A DNA stretch of 64,000 nucleotides from the NCBI GenBank assembly GCA_026417555.1, contig JAOADA010000001.1, positions 585,245 to 649,244 on the forward strand, read 5' to 3'. Within the stretch, counting starts at the first letter, position 1, and each line of letters starts with the position of its first letter. Positions 56,091 through 64,000 of the stretch are shown piece after piece. The notes beneath the pieces were generated by a model, which was given only the letters and a program-made list of their open reading frames with translations, searched no databases and was not told where the DNA came from. Source of the DNA: Brevinematales bacterium. GTDB lineage: Bacteria > Spirochaetota > Brevinematia > Brevinematales > Thermospiraceae. Position numbers and translations under genes: made by a program.

Positions 56091-56998
56091 TGGATTTTCG
56101 CCCTCTCTCCCTTGAGGACAAGCCCTATTTTGACAAGTGGTTTCGTTACATGCAGCCGAAAATCTCTGAATTCACCTTCACCAATCTTTTTCTTTGGCAG
56201 AAAGCCCATGGCCTCTTGTGGACTCCCTGGAAAGAAGGAGCTCTTCTTCTCCGTAGGGAGAATAACCACCGGGTGTTTCTTCCCCCGGTAGGGTTTCAGG
56301 ACTGCGAAAAAATCTTTCAAGAAATGATAGAGATTGCCCACCGAGAGGGCATATCTGCTCTCATCCGTATCCCAGAATGGGCAAGGCGCTTTCTCCCTCG
56401 TGGGGGAGTCCTCATAGCAGAAAGAGACCATTTTGACTATGTGTATAAAGCACAACAACTTGCTGATCTCAAAGGCTGGCGATTGGATGGCAAAAGAGCC
56501 TTTGTAAGAAAATTTCAAAGTACCTATCCAGACTGGCAATTTGTTCTCTATGAAGAGAGATTCAAAGAGGAATGTGAACGCCTTCTCATCTCATGGGCGT
56601 CTCTCCATAAAGATACTCCTGGTATCGAGGAGGAAAAAGAGGCTCTTCTCACCCTCCTCAAAGAGAGAAAAAACCTTGGGGTTGAGGGAGGAGTTCTTCT
56701 GGTGGGGGAAAAAGTGATAGCCTTCAGTTTTGGAGAAAGGCTCAACGAAACCACCTTTGTCACGCATTTTGAAAAGGCCGACACCTCATACATTGGTGCC
56801 TACCAAATGATCAACCAACAAATGGCTCAGCATATCATTGCCCCATCCTATCTTTTTGTGAATAGGGAGCAAGACCTCGGTATCGAAGGGCTTCGCAAAG
56901 CCAAAAAGAGCTATGCCCCCCTCAAACTCATCAAAAAATACCGTTACCATATCCAGGAACACCCCTCTAATGACGTGACGACTCCCTATTTTCCGTAG
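56090..56998 (+). CDS. DUF2156 (GNAT-fold) protein, phosphatidylglycerol lysyltransferase C-domain-like
   Basis: 302 residues starting at GTG, AGGAGG upstream. The tandem GNAT-like fold of DUF2156 is seen: ISEFTFTNLFLWQKAHGL, VYKAQQLADLKGWRLDGKRAFVRKFQSTYP and the C-terminal YLFVNREQDLGIEGLRKAKKSYAPLKLIKKY. The related MprF C-terminal domain transfers lysine from Lys-tRNA to lipids. This gene has no membrane part, and its real substrate is unknown. The 3' end overlaps the convergent nitroreductase by 32 bp. Confidence 0.88.
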   Translation: MDFRPLSLEDKPYFDKWFRYMQPKISEFTFTNLFLWQKAHGLLWTPWKEGALLLRRENNHRVFLPPVGFQDCEKIFQEMIEIAHREGISALIRIPEWARRFLPRGGVLIAERDHFDYVYKAQQLADLKGWRLDGKRAFVRKFQSTYPDWQFVLYEERFKEECERLLISWASLHKDTPGIEEEKEALLTLLKERKNLGVEGGVLLVGEKVIAFSFGERLNETTFVTHFEKADTSYIGAYQMINQQMAQHIIAPSYLFVNREQDLGIEGLRKAKKSYAPLKLIKKYRYHIQEHPSNDVTTPYFP

Positions 56999-57563
56999 AA
57001 GCCTCAAGGGGATTTCCCCACCTTTCTATGAAAACAAACTCAGAAAAAGGTTTTCGCTCAGGACGATGACGTTCAGCCTCTTGCTGATGAGGACGAAGCT
57101 CAGAAAAAGAGTCGTCGTTTTTTTGACCTACGACAATCAGTGTCACAAGAATCCTCTCCTCAGGAATACCCAACACTTTCTGTGCAGCCCGAGTATCAAA
57201 CCCAGCAATAGGGTGAAGCACAAACCCCATTTCTGTTCCCATGAGAAGCATAGCAGCTACCGCCATCCCAGTATCAAAAAGAGCATACTCCTTTCCCTGA
57301 AGACGGCAATCGTCCTCCGGATGGGTTACCACAGCAATCACGAGAGAGGCGCGATAGGCCCACTCATTCCCCTGGCTATAGGTCTTTTGAAGATCTTGCA
57401 ACACCTCATGAGATCGAACAAAAATAAATCTCCATGGTTGATTATTAAAACATGAGGGCATGAGAGATGCCGCCTTTGCAAGAATTCTGATCTGCTCCTC
57501 AGAGATCTCTATCGGTCCTAACGCCCGATAAGACCGTCTCTTCTCAAGAAGTTCTTGAAACAT
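56967..57563 (-). CDS. Nitroreductase-family FMN oxidoreductase
   Basis: 198 residues. The RRSYR start (ELLEKRRSYRALGP) and the PSCFNNQPWRFIFVRS flavin region are typical. DTGMAVAAMLLMGTEMGFVLHPIAGFD and VTLIVVGQK are conserved core segments. It reduces a quinone- or nitro-type electron acceptor with NAD(P)H; the physiological substrate is unclear. It is 119 bp downstream of trpC, so it may share the trp operon transcript or have its own promoter. Its 3' end overlaps the DUF2156 gene on the opposite strand by 32 bp. Confidence 0.9.
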   Translation of the reverse strand: MFQELLEKRRSYRALGPIEISEEQIRILAKAASLMPSCFNNQPWRFIFVRSHEVLQDLQKTYSQGNEWAYRASLVIAVVTHPEDDCRLQGKEYALFDTGMAVAAMLLMGTEMGFVLHPIAGFDTRAAQKVLGIPEERILVTLIVVGQKNDDSFSELRPHQQEAERHRPERKPFSEFVFIERWGNPLEASTENRESSRH

Positions 57564-57682
57564 TGTGTCCTCCTCCCTTTTCCTTAACTACGGCAAAAGT
57601 ACTCTTCTCCCTCCCGATGTGTCCTCTCTCAACAAGACTCCAGATGCCTCTCTTTTCATCTTGAGACAATCCCCCTTTTCGC

Positions 57683-58477
57683 TCAGGCAGGCAAGGTGTT
57701 TGTTTGAGACAAACGCTTCCACTCGCCAATCTGATCTTTCCGATGGGGATTTTTCACAAGAGAGGTGCCCACCAAAATCCCGTCATACCCCGCCGCCATA
57801 ATTTCTCTCACAGCTTGGGTGGTAGAAAGGGCAGAAAGGCTAAATTTCCAGGCGGTTTGAGGGAGAAGATGCACAACCTCAAGACTATGGTGATAATCCT
57901 CTGTGAGTGTTTTCAGGTCTCTATTATTGACACCTACAATAGGGAAATCCATCTCCTGAATAGCACGAATATTGTCTCTTTCATGAACCTCAACAAGAAC
58001 GTCCATACCAAGAGAAGAAGCGTATTCATACAACTCCCTCATTCTTTCTCTTTCAGCAAAGGCTTCTGCAATCAGAAGCACCATATCCGCCCCACAGGCA
58101 GATGCCATATTGACTTGAACCTCATCAAGGATAAAATCCTTGCACAAAACAGGAAGCCCTGTGGCTTTTTTTATTTCGCAAAGAAACTCAAAACTCCCCC
58201 CAAAAAAATGCTCATCCGTCAAAACAGAGATCGCGTCCACCCCTGCCTCACGATACTCAAGAGCCAAGGCAACTGGATCCATATCCATGGCCATGTCTCC
58301 TTGAGAGGGAGATTTTCGTTTCACTTCAGCAATGATGAAAGGTTTTGAAGACGTTGTAAGTTTCTTTTGAAAGAGATATCTCTCTTTCACAGGTTTTGGC
58401 TTTGGGACGATGGACTTTTGACGCAAGACAAGGATCTCCTTCTCTTTATACTGGAGAATCTCGGCAAGCTTATTCAT
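57683..58477 (-). CDS. trpC: Indole-3-glycerol-phosphate synthase
   Basis: 264 residues. TrpC closes the indole ring of tryptophan. Motifs: FIIAEVKRKSPSQGDM, AISVLTDEHFFGGSFEFL, LPVLCKDFILDEVQV, GVNNRDLKTL and GYDGILVGTSLVK. The C-terminal PRA isomerase of the E. coli fusion is absent, so trpF must be separate. I use the start at MNKLAEI (58477), overlapping the trpGD stop as ATGA and preceded by GGGAG. The earlier in-frame ATG lies within trpGD. Confidence 0.95.
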   Translation of the reverse strand: MNKLAEILQYKEKEILVLRQKSIVPKPKPVKERYLFQKKLTTSSKPFIIAEVKRKSPSQGDMAMDMDPVALALEYREAGVDAISVLTDEHFFGGSFEFLCEIKKATGLPVLCKDFILDEVQVNMASACGADMVLLIAEAFAERERMRELYEYASSLGMDVLVEVHERDNIRAIQEMDFPIVGVNNRDLKTLTEDYHHSLEVVHLLPQTAWKFSLSALSTTQAVREIMAAGYDGILVGTSLVKNPHRKDQIGEWKRLSQTNTLPA

Positions 58478-60102
58478 GCTTCTCTCCCGTGAGAGAGTTC
58501 CTTCACTCTCTGGAGTACTGCCCACGCCTTCCCGCTGTCTATGGCCTCTTGGGCCTTGGCAAAGGCTTCTCTCAGAGTAGCCTTTTGCTCAAGGATATAA
58601 ATAGCGAGTCCTGCGTTGAGCACAACGGCTTTGTAGGGATCTCCCTTTTCCCGCCCTTGCAAGATCTGTTCAATGATTGCTTGACTCTCTTCTGGTGAAG
58701 TAATCCGACAAGCCTCAAGATTTCCCTCAAGCCCATATTCAGCCGGATCTAAAACCATATGTTGGATTTTTCCTTCAGAGATCTCGGTTATTCTGGTTTT
58801 CCCCTCGATAGTAGCCTCATCGAGTCCCCCCTCTCCATGGAGAACAAGTGCCCGTTTGTATCCCAATCGGACAAACACCTCCGGCAAAAGGTCATAGAGA
58901 GTTTCAGAAAAAACCCCCATCACATGGTATTTCACATGGGCGGGATTTACCAGAGGCCCCAAAATATTAAATATTGTCCGAAAACCCAGTTCTTTCCGGA
59001 CAGGCATCACATACTTCATACCAGGATGATAGTGAGGAGCAAAAATAAAACCAAAATATGCTTCTTCTATACAGCGTTTAACAACCTCTGGTGAAGCAGT
59101 TATATTAACACCCATTTTTTCAAGAACATCCGCCGAACCACTCTGAGAAGTAATGGAACGATTCCCATGCTTGGCTACTTTATACCCAGCTCCTGCCACA
59201 GCCAATGCTGCTGCCGTTGAAATGTTGAAGGTATGGGACCTGTCTCCACCAGAACCACAGGTATCGACCACCTTTTCCTCAGAAAGTTGTATAGGGATAC
59301 AATGACGATAAAGAGAGCGAGCACTCCCGGCAATCTCTTCTGATGTTTCTCCCTTCATACGAAGAAGAGAAAGGTACGCCGCTATATGAGTGGAAGAAAC
59401 ATGCCCCTCCAACATGAGATCAGTAAATTCCTCCACTTCCTTTTCGGTGAGATGCTGTCTCTCCGAAAGTTTAGCAAAAAGAGTTTTCGTCAGGTTTGTC
59501 ACTTTTCCCGTGGCTCTTTCTCGTTTTTTCTCATGAACAATGCGAACAAAATTAGCTATCATTTGTTTTCCATGTTCTGTCAGGATAGATTCTGGATGAA
59601 ACTGAACCCCATAGATTGGTTTCCCTTTGTAAACAAGACCCATGATTTCCCCATCCTCACTTTCCGCAACTACCTCAAGCATTTCGGGAAGAGATTCTCG
59701 TTTCGCCACAAGAGAGTGATAACGAATAGCCTGAAAAGGAGAGGGAATTCCCTCAAAGATACCCTTTCCAGTATGAGTGATGGAAGAAGCCTTTCCATGC
59801 ATGATGTATGTTGCCCCCCCCACCTGTCCTCCTGCCACCAGGGCAATCGCCTGATGTCCCAAACATACCCCCAAAAGTGGAATCCCCTCCTCTATAGCAT
59901 ACCGAATAAGATCTAAAGAGACACGAGAATCCTCTGGCCTGCCTGGGCCAGGAGAAATCACTATACCATCGACATTCATGGCTATCACATCATTCATCGT
60001 GATCGCATCATTCCTATACACACGGATATCTTTTTCATATTCTCCAAGGTACTGCACAATATTGTAGATAAAAGAGTCATAGTTATCAATCACAAGAATC
60101 AT
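58474..60102 (-). CDS. trpGD: Anthranilate synthase component II fused to anthranilate phosphoribosyltransferase
   Basis: 542 residues. Residues ~1-190 are the TrpG amidotransferase: LVIDNYDSFIYNIVQYLG, SPGPGRPED, the nucleophile Cys in LLGVCLGHQAI, and GVQFHPESI. Residues ~205-540 are TrpD, which adds phosphoribosyl to anthranilate: VDTCGSGGDRSHTFNIST, the HGNRSITSQSGSADVLE site and GPLVNPA. TrpG supplies ammonia to TrpE. Same-order TrpG-TrpD fusions are known in enterobacteria. It lies 10 bp after rtcB and overlaps trpC. Confidence 0.96.
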   Translation of the reverse strand: MILVIDNYDSFIYNIVQYLGEYEKDIRVYRNDAITMNDVIAMNVDGIVISPGPGRPEDSRVSLDLIRYAIEEGIPLLGVCLGHQAIALVAGGQVGGATYIMHGKASSITHTGKGIFEGIPSPFQAIRYHSLVAKRESLPEMLEVVAESEDGEIMGLVYKGKPIYGVQFHPESILTEHGKQMIANFVRIVHEKKRERATGKVTNLTKTLFAKLSERQHLTEKEVEEFTDLMLEGHVSSTHIAAYLSLLRMKGETSEEIAGSARSLYRHCIPIQLSEEKVVDTCGSGGDRSHTFNISTAAALAVAGAGYKVAKHGNRSITSQSGSADVLEKMGVNITASPEVVKRCIEEAYFGFIFAPHYHPGMKYVMPVRKELGFRTIFNILGPLVNPAHVKYHVMGVFSETLYDLLPEVFVRLGYKRALVLHGEGGLDEATIEGKTRITEISEGKIQHMVLDPAEYGLEGNLEACRITSPEESQAIIEQILQGREKGDPYKAVVLNAGLAIYILEQKATLREAFAKAQEAIDSGKAWAVLQRVKELSHGREA

Positions 60103-60112
60103 ATACCCTCCA

Positions 60113-61261
60113 TTACTCCACTGCTTTGAAATTATACACCGGTTTTACCACCTCTTCGACATCCACATTGTCTGGCAAGACCTCAAGGATGAGCTTGCTC
60201 GGTTTATAGGCCATTGGTGCTTCATCAATCGTGTGGAGAGACACTGTCGAGGACCAGACCCCTTCCATAGTCTTTCGGAACTCCTCCAGGGAGAGCTGCT
60301 TCTTCGCCTGATGGCGGGAGAGCCTTCTGCCAGCCCCATGGGGAGCCGAGAGATTCCAGTCTTTTCTCCCCTTGCCCCTTCCAATAATGACCCCATCCCT
60401 CATGTTCAGAGGAATCACCAACCGTTCCCCACTATGGGCACGAATAGCCCCTTTCCGAATGATCCCATCCTCAAAGTCAATATAATTGTGAACACTCTTG
60501 ATAACTTCTGTCTCTTCAATATCCTGTTTAAAAAACTCCTCAAGTATCAAACGAGCCATAGCTCTTCTGTTCACCTCAGCATATGTTTGGGCTACCCGCA
60601 TATCCTCAAGGTACTCTTCTCCCCCCTGTGAGAGAGGAAGGTATTCCAGATCTCGGTATTTCCAGCCTTTCTCGTGAGAAGCCACCCAGGCCTTGGCTCG
60701 CTTCTGATGGTAGGTAGCAATCTGAAGACCAAAATGCCGGCTCCCACTGTGAAGAGCCAGCCAATATCCCCCCTTTTTATCCTGGTCAATCTCCAGAAAA
60801 TGATTTCCTCCACCTAACGTTCCAAGGGAACACAACGCCACCAGAGGATCCATCCCTATCTTATGGCATATTTTTTCAATCTTTCTCTCAAGATCAGGCG
60901 TATAGTACCCCTTTTCATACTTTCCCACAAGAAGAGGCCGTGGATGCCTCTCAAACCCACTCGGAATCGCACGACGAATATAGTGGTCAAGTCTCGCAAA
61001 ATCCACATGATCCACCTCAAGTTTATACAACTCGATACCACACCCAATATCTACCCCAATAATGTTGGGTATGACCAGTTCTCCCAATTTCATAGTAAAC
61101 CCGATAACACTCCCCTTTCCCGAGTGACAATCAGGCATGATCACAATCTTTTGCCCCTCAAAGGCTGGACAATCGACAAGGGTTTTGATCTGCTCCCTTG
61201 TCGCCTCGTCTATATCCCGAATAAGTACTTCAGCATCCGTAAATTGACCTCGAAGTTTCAT
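60113..61261 (-). CDS. rtcB: RtcB-family RNA ligase
   Basis: 382 residues. RtcB seals 2',3'-cyclic phosphate and 5'-OH RNA ends with GTP and Mn. Core motifs are present: IMPDCHSGKGSVIGFT, GVDIGCGIELYKL with its metal Cys, GTLGGGNHFLEI, ALHSGSRHFGLQI and the APHGAGRRLSRHQAKKQ region with the guanylylated His. It is shorter than E. coli RtcB (408), like the group-2-type proteins. It lies 11 bp behind trpE and 10 bp before trpGD in the same transcription unit, an unexpected place. No PrfH or RtcA gene is nearby. Confidence 0.94.
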   Translation of the reverse strand: MKLRGQFTDAEVLIRDIDEATREQIKTLVDCPAFEGQKIVIMPDCHSGKGSVIGFTMKLGELVIPNIIGVDIGCGIELYKLEVDHVDFARLDHYIRRAIPSGFERHPRPLLVGKYEKGYYTPDLERKIEKICHKIGMDPLVALCSLGTLGGGNHFLEIDQDKKGGYWLALHSGSRHFGLQIATYHQKRAKAWVASHEKGWKYRDLEYLPLSQGGEEYLEDMRVAQTYAEVNRRAMARLILEEFFKQDIEETEVIKSVHNYIDFEDGIIRKGAIRAHSGERLVIPLNMRDGVIIGRGKGRKDWNLSAPHGAGRRLSRHQAKKQLSLEEFRKTMEGVWSSTVSLHTIDEAPMAYKPSKLILEVLPDNVDVEEVVKPVYNFKAVE

Positions 61262-61272
61262 CTCCCTTTCTC

Positions 61273-62688
61273 CTACATCAACGCTGTCAAAAGCGCCCGC
61301 GCTTTGTTAATGGTTTCCTCGTACTCCTTCTCTGGAACAGAATCATAGACTATCCCTGCCCCAGCCTGTAAATACGCCATACCATCCCGACAAACCAGTG
61401 TCCGTATCGCGATCCCTGTATCCAAATTCCCTCTAAAATCAATATACCCTACAGCTCCCGCATAGATTCCCCGCTTTTCTGGCTCCAATTCCTCAATAAT
61501 CTCCATCGCACGAATCTTCGGCGAACCCGTCACTGTCCCCGCTGGAAAAGTGGCCGTCAAAATATCCAGGGGATGAATACCTTCCCTTGGAGTAGCAAGC
61601 ACATCTGAAACAATATGCATCACATGGGAATAACGCTCAATATGAAAAGGTCTTTCAACACGTACCCCCCCATAGGTGGAAATACGCCCAAGATCATTTC
61701 TCCCCAGATCAAGAAGCATCGTGTGTTCAGCCCTTTCCTTGACATCAGAGAGAAGCTCTCTTTCATTGGCCTCATCCTCCTCCCGTGTCTTTCCCCGCGG
61801 ACGTGTCCCTGCAATAGGACGAAGAAGTACCTCATCCACCCCATTCTGTATGGTCCGCTTGACCATAACCTCTGGAGATGAGCCAACAATCTCAAAATCC
61901 CCAAATTCCATAAAGAACATGTAGGGTGAAGGATTTATCATCCGCAGTTTTCGGTAAATAGAAAAGGCTGGCTCATGAAGCTCTAACCGAAAACGTTGTG
62001 AGAGCACAAGCTGAAAAATATCCCCCGCCACAATATACTGTTTGGCTTTCTGAACAGCCACCAAGAAGTCCTCCCGCCGAAAATTGGAAAGAATCTTCAT
62101 CCCCGAAGACTTCCCAGAAACCAGTCGTGGTAAAGAGTGAGATTGGTATAACCTTTCCTCATATCGACGAAGTTTTGCCTCTGGATCTATCTCTTCTTCA
62201 CCAAAACGGTAGGTAATCAAGGAAATTTTTTGTTTGATATGATCAAACACTACAAGCACCCTCGGAAGTACAAAATACAAATCCGGGAGTCGAAAACGGT
62301 ACGGTTTCACATCCGGAATTCTCTCCATATACCTCACGGCATCATAACCTATATACCCAACCAACCCTGCCGTAAAAGGAAGCCCAACATTTTCCCCTTC
62401 CTCTTCAAAAGAAGAGACAAACTGCCGAAAAAGTCCAAGAACATCGGGAGTATGAAGCTTTTCCACTTCCCCCTTGCGAATAATCTCTACTTCTGTGCCT
62501 GTAGCTCGAAACATATAGGCTGGTTCAAAGCCAAGAAAAGAATACCGCCCAAGCATTTCTCCCATTTCTACACTCTCAAGAAGAAAAGCCTGCGCTGAAT
62601 TCTCCCGCAAGGCATGAAAAGCCAACACCGGTGTTTGCATATCCGAGGGCATCTCCCTTACAAAACGCTTCAGACAAATCTGTTCCAT
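61273..62688 (-). CDS. trpE: Anthranilate synthase component I
   Basis: 471 residues. Makes anthranilate from chorismate and ammonia or glutamine. Motifs: RYSFLGFEP (the feedback-site region near residue 45), SPYMFFMEFGDFEIVGSSPEV, RPIAGTRPRG, AEHTMLLDLGRNDLGRIS and ATFPAGTVTGSPKIRAM. I start at MEQICLK (62688), six bases after AGAGG. A further in-frame ATG lies 10 codons upstream, inside the promoter's operator. It is the first gene of the trpE-rtcB-trpGD-trpC operon. trpF, trpB and trpA are not in the window. Confidence 0.96.
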   Translation of the reverse strand: MEQICLKRFVREMPSDMQTPVLAFHALRENSAQAFLLESVEMGEMLGRYSFLGFEPAYMFRATGTEVEIIRKGEVEKLHTPDVLGLFRQFVSSFEEEGENVGLPFTAGLVGYIGYDAVRYMERIPDVKPYRFRLPDLYFVLPRVLVVFDHIKQKISLITYRFGEEEIDPEAKLRRYEERLYQSHSLPRLVSGKSSGMKILSNFRREDFLVAVQKAKQYIVAGDIFQLVLSQRFRLELHEPAFSIYRKLRMINPSPYMFFMEFGDFEIVGSSPEVMVKRTIQNGVDEVLLRPIAGTRPRGKTREEDEANERELLSDVKERAEHTMLLDLGRNDLGRISTYGGVRVERPFHIERYSHVMHIVSDVLATPREGIHPLDILTATFPAGTVTGSPKIRAMEIIEELEPEKRGIYAGAVGYIDFRGNLDTGIAIRTLVCRDGMAYLQAGAGIVYDSVPEKEYEETINKARALLTALM

Positions 62689-62698
62689 GGCAACCTCT

Positions 62699-62716
62699 GT
62701 TTCTATATATAGAAAC
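62699..62716. promoter_or_regulatory. 18-bp perfect palindrome at the trp operon start site
   Basis: GTTTCTATATATAGAAAC is fully self-complementary. It starts right after the -10 hexamer and covers about -6 to +12. This is the classical place of a repressor operator. It does not match the E. coli TrpR consensus in an obvious way. No leader peptide or attenuator fits before the start at 62688. Confidence 0.6.
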
Positions 62717-62745
62717 ATTATACAGAAAAAAAAGGATTACGTCAA
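62717..62745 (-). promoter_or_regulatory. Promoter of the trpE-rtcB-trpGD-trpC operon
   Basis: On the minus strand TTGACG (62740-62745), a 17-bp spacer and a perfect TATAAT (62717-62722). The leader is about 20 bases. Confidence 0.8.
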
Positions 62746-62930
62746 GGAAAAAGAGAAATTTTTAGCATTTTTCTTCTCCTGTTTCCTCACGCCATCCCTT
62801 CTCTTTCCTGACTCGGAAAATACCCGTTCTCCACTTTTGAAAGGCCGTTTTCTTCACACACCTCTCTTTTTTCTCGTCATATTCTCCGAACAATCAGGTG
62901 TTTCAAAATACTTTCTCTTTCTCCTTTCCT

Positions 62931-64000
62931 TTACCACCCTATATTGATGCCCACCATGAAAGGAAGCCCATTCTTGCCTGAGGTATTCAAAAACCCCAAT
63001 TGTACCCCATAGAGACTCTTGGCCGTATTGAGAAAACCCACCTGTACCCCACGAACCTCCTTTGCCACATTAATAAATCCCATTTGTACCCCTTTAAGAT
63101 CTCCACTCACATTGATAAATCCTTGTTGAACCCCAAGCATATTCTCCTCCACCGTATTCAGGAAACCCGCCTGCCATCCCATAGCAGAAATTTTCACGCT
63201 ATTGATGAGACCATGCTGTACCCCCAACAGGTATCCTTCAACAGAGGGAAAGAGTCCTTGCTGATACCCTACCATGAGGTAGGCCTGTGGCACCAGAAAA
63301 GCATATTCCCAGCCAACGTATATCTGGTTCTCCAGAGTGAAAAGACCAAATCCAACCCCCAGGAAATTCCACTTTCTCGGATAAACCTGAGCATCTCCTG
63401 CAATTCCCAACTGAAGCACAAAACCCCATCGATTATTTTGTAGATCCTTCCATACTGCATCAACCTCTTTCTTGGGAGAGACTGCTAAAGCCTCCTCCGA
63501 CCCCTCTTTGTCAGAAGGTGAGGATGATGTCTCGCTTGGTGTTTGGCTGGCTTGCCTTTGTCTGAGTTTTTCTTTTGCCTCTCGAACCAGTCTCTCCAAT
63601 GCACTTTCATCCGTTTCCTCAGTAGTATCCGAAGAGGTCTCTTTGGTCTGCTGTTGGGAAGAAGCTACTGGTTGCTCTGATGTCTTCTGAGAAGATGTCT
63701 CCCCTTGCGTCTTTTGAGAAGAAGTAGCTTCCCCTGTTTTTCGAAGCAATTTTCTCACAGGTTCATCCATCCTATCTAACAAAGCCTCCAGGGAACCCTC
63801 TCGAAGTTCTGCCACCTCTTCAATCGTCGCTGTTGAGGTATCAATCAATCGCAAAAGAAGAAGATAATTCTTTCCCACCCTTGAAAGTGACCCCACAATA
63901 GCTTTCGATGCCCCCACAAGAAGCCCTACTTGAGCTACCTGTTTCTCGGTAAGCCCTGATTGGTTAAGCTTCTGTTCTGTCAAGATCCTGTCAAGCTTCT
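62931..64000 (-). CDS. CsgG/FlgO-like domain protein with LA_2272-type surface repeats, 5' end beyond the window
   Basis: At least 356 residues. The frame is open to the right edge, so the true start is outside; the first in-window TTG is not the start. Residues upstream of the Ser/Thr/Gln-rich linker resemble the CsgG/LpoB-type domain (LTEKQVAQVGLLVGASKAIVGSLSRVG, LLRLIDTSTATIEEV). The linker holds SSQKT repeats. The C-terminal ~120 residues contain about nine repeats of the form GVQxGFxN, such as GVQQGFINVSG and GVQVGFLNTAK, resembling the LA_2272 surface repeats of Leptospira. It may be a surface beta structure. No partner is visible. Confidence 0.75.
   Translation of the reverse strand, partial: KLDRILTEQKLNQSGLTEKQVAQVGLLVGASKAIVGSLSRVGKNYLLLLRLIDTSTATIEEVAELREGSLEALLDRMDEPVRKLLRKTGEATSSQKTQGETSSQKTSEQPVASSQQQTKETSSDTTEETDESALERLVREAKEKLRQRQASQTPSETSSSPSDKEGSEEALAVSPKKEVDAVWKDLQNNRWGFVLQLGIAGDAQVYPRKWNFLGVGFGLFTLENQIYVGWEYAFLVPQAYLMVGYQQGLFPSVEGYLLGVQHGLINSVKISAMGWQAGFLNTVEENMLGVQQGFINVSGDLKGVQMGFINVAKEVRGVQVGFLNTAKSLYGVQLGFLNTSGKNGLPFMVGINIGW

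Noticed and set aside
62689-62930. A leader peptide or T-box attenuator for the trp operon
   Set aside because: The predicted transcript starts only about 20 bases before trpE, and no Trp-codon run or T-box sequence is present.

Overview
This window looks like a chromosomal segment of an anaerobic, diderm bacterium, most likely a spirochaete (phylum Spirochaetota). No rRNA is present, so the placement is inference. An outer membrane is indicated by lptB, a TonB-receptor-like beta-barrel and several lipoproteins. Anaerobic metabolism is indicated by pyruvate:ferredoxin oxidoreductase, a 2-hydroxyacyl-CoA dehydratase-type activase and a ferredoxin:thioredoxin reductase. The spirochaete hint comes from repeats resembling the LA_2272 surface repeats of Leptospira and from a SemiSWEET of the kind known in Leptospira. 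Genes are tightly packed, with many ATGA/GTGA start-stop overlaps. At least ten near-consensus sigma-70-type promoters can be read, almost all with a 16-18 bp spacer. I see no tRNA, rRNA, CRISPR array, insertion sequence or prophage.

Left part (1-16 kb): the 5' part of nifJ runs off the left edge on the minus strand, followed by a lipid/polysaccharide flippase. Next is a hisB-hisH-hisA-ispG operon joining histidine and isoprenoid synthesis. A secreted esterase faces a beta-barrel/DUF4416/thioesterase operon. The intergenic region at 10.8-11.0 kb holds the outline of a complete small-RNA gene: promoter, long hairpin and intrinsic terminator. After it comes a 7TM sensor-SpoIIE phosphatase-TPR protein, a tiny membrane protein, a lipase-like hydrolase and a Mut7-C RNase.

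Middle (16-43 kb): a 1158-residue multidomain amylase lipoprotein; an ABC exporter of GldA/GldF/GldG type co-transcribed with a two-domain glycosyltransferase; an orphan sugar-binding lipoprotein; and a 1448-residue double activase protein. Then come ctpA-accD-lptB-dnaJ-like on the plus strand, and convergently a minus-strand operon of adenylate cyclase, coiled-coil protein, secreted unknown and mfd.

Right part (43-64 kb): fumarase-beta-like, rseP, purN and SemiSWEET; glutaredoxin and an FTR-rubredoxin fusion; a lytic transglycosylase; a beta-helix/Ig lipoprotein; a gpmI-gpmA-gltD-like operon with both unrelated phosphoglycerate mutases side by side; cutA-DUF2156; a nitroreductase; a trpE-rtcB-trpGD-trpC operon with an RNA ligase inside it and an 18-bp palindrome at its transcription start; and finally a surface-repeat protein whose 5' end is cut off by the right edge.

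Most promising for follow-up are the small RNA at 10912-11034, the trp operon that contains rtcB under a palindromic operator, the FTR-rubredoxin fusion beside a glutaredoxin, and the adenylate cyclase operon with two unrecognised proteins ending in mfd. I see no defence island or clearly new multi-gene system.
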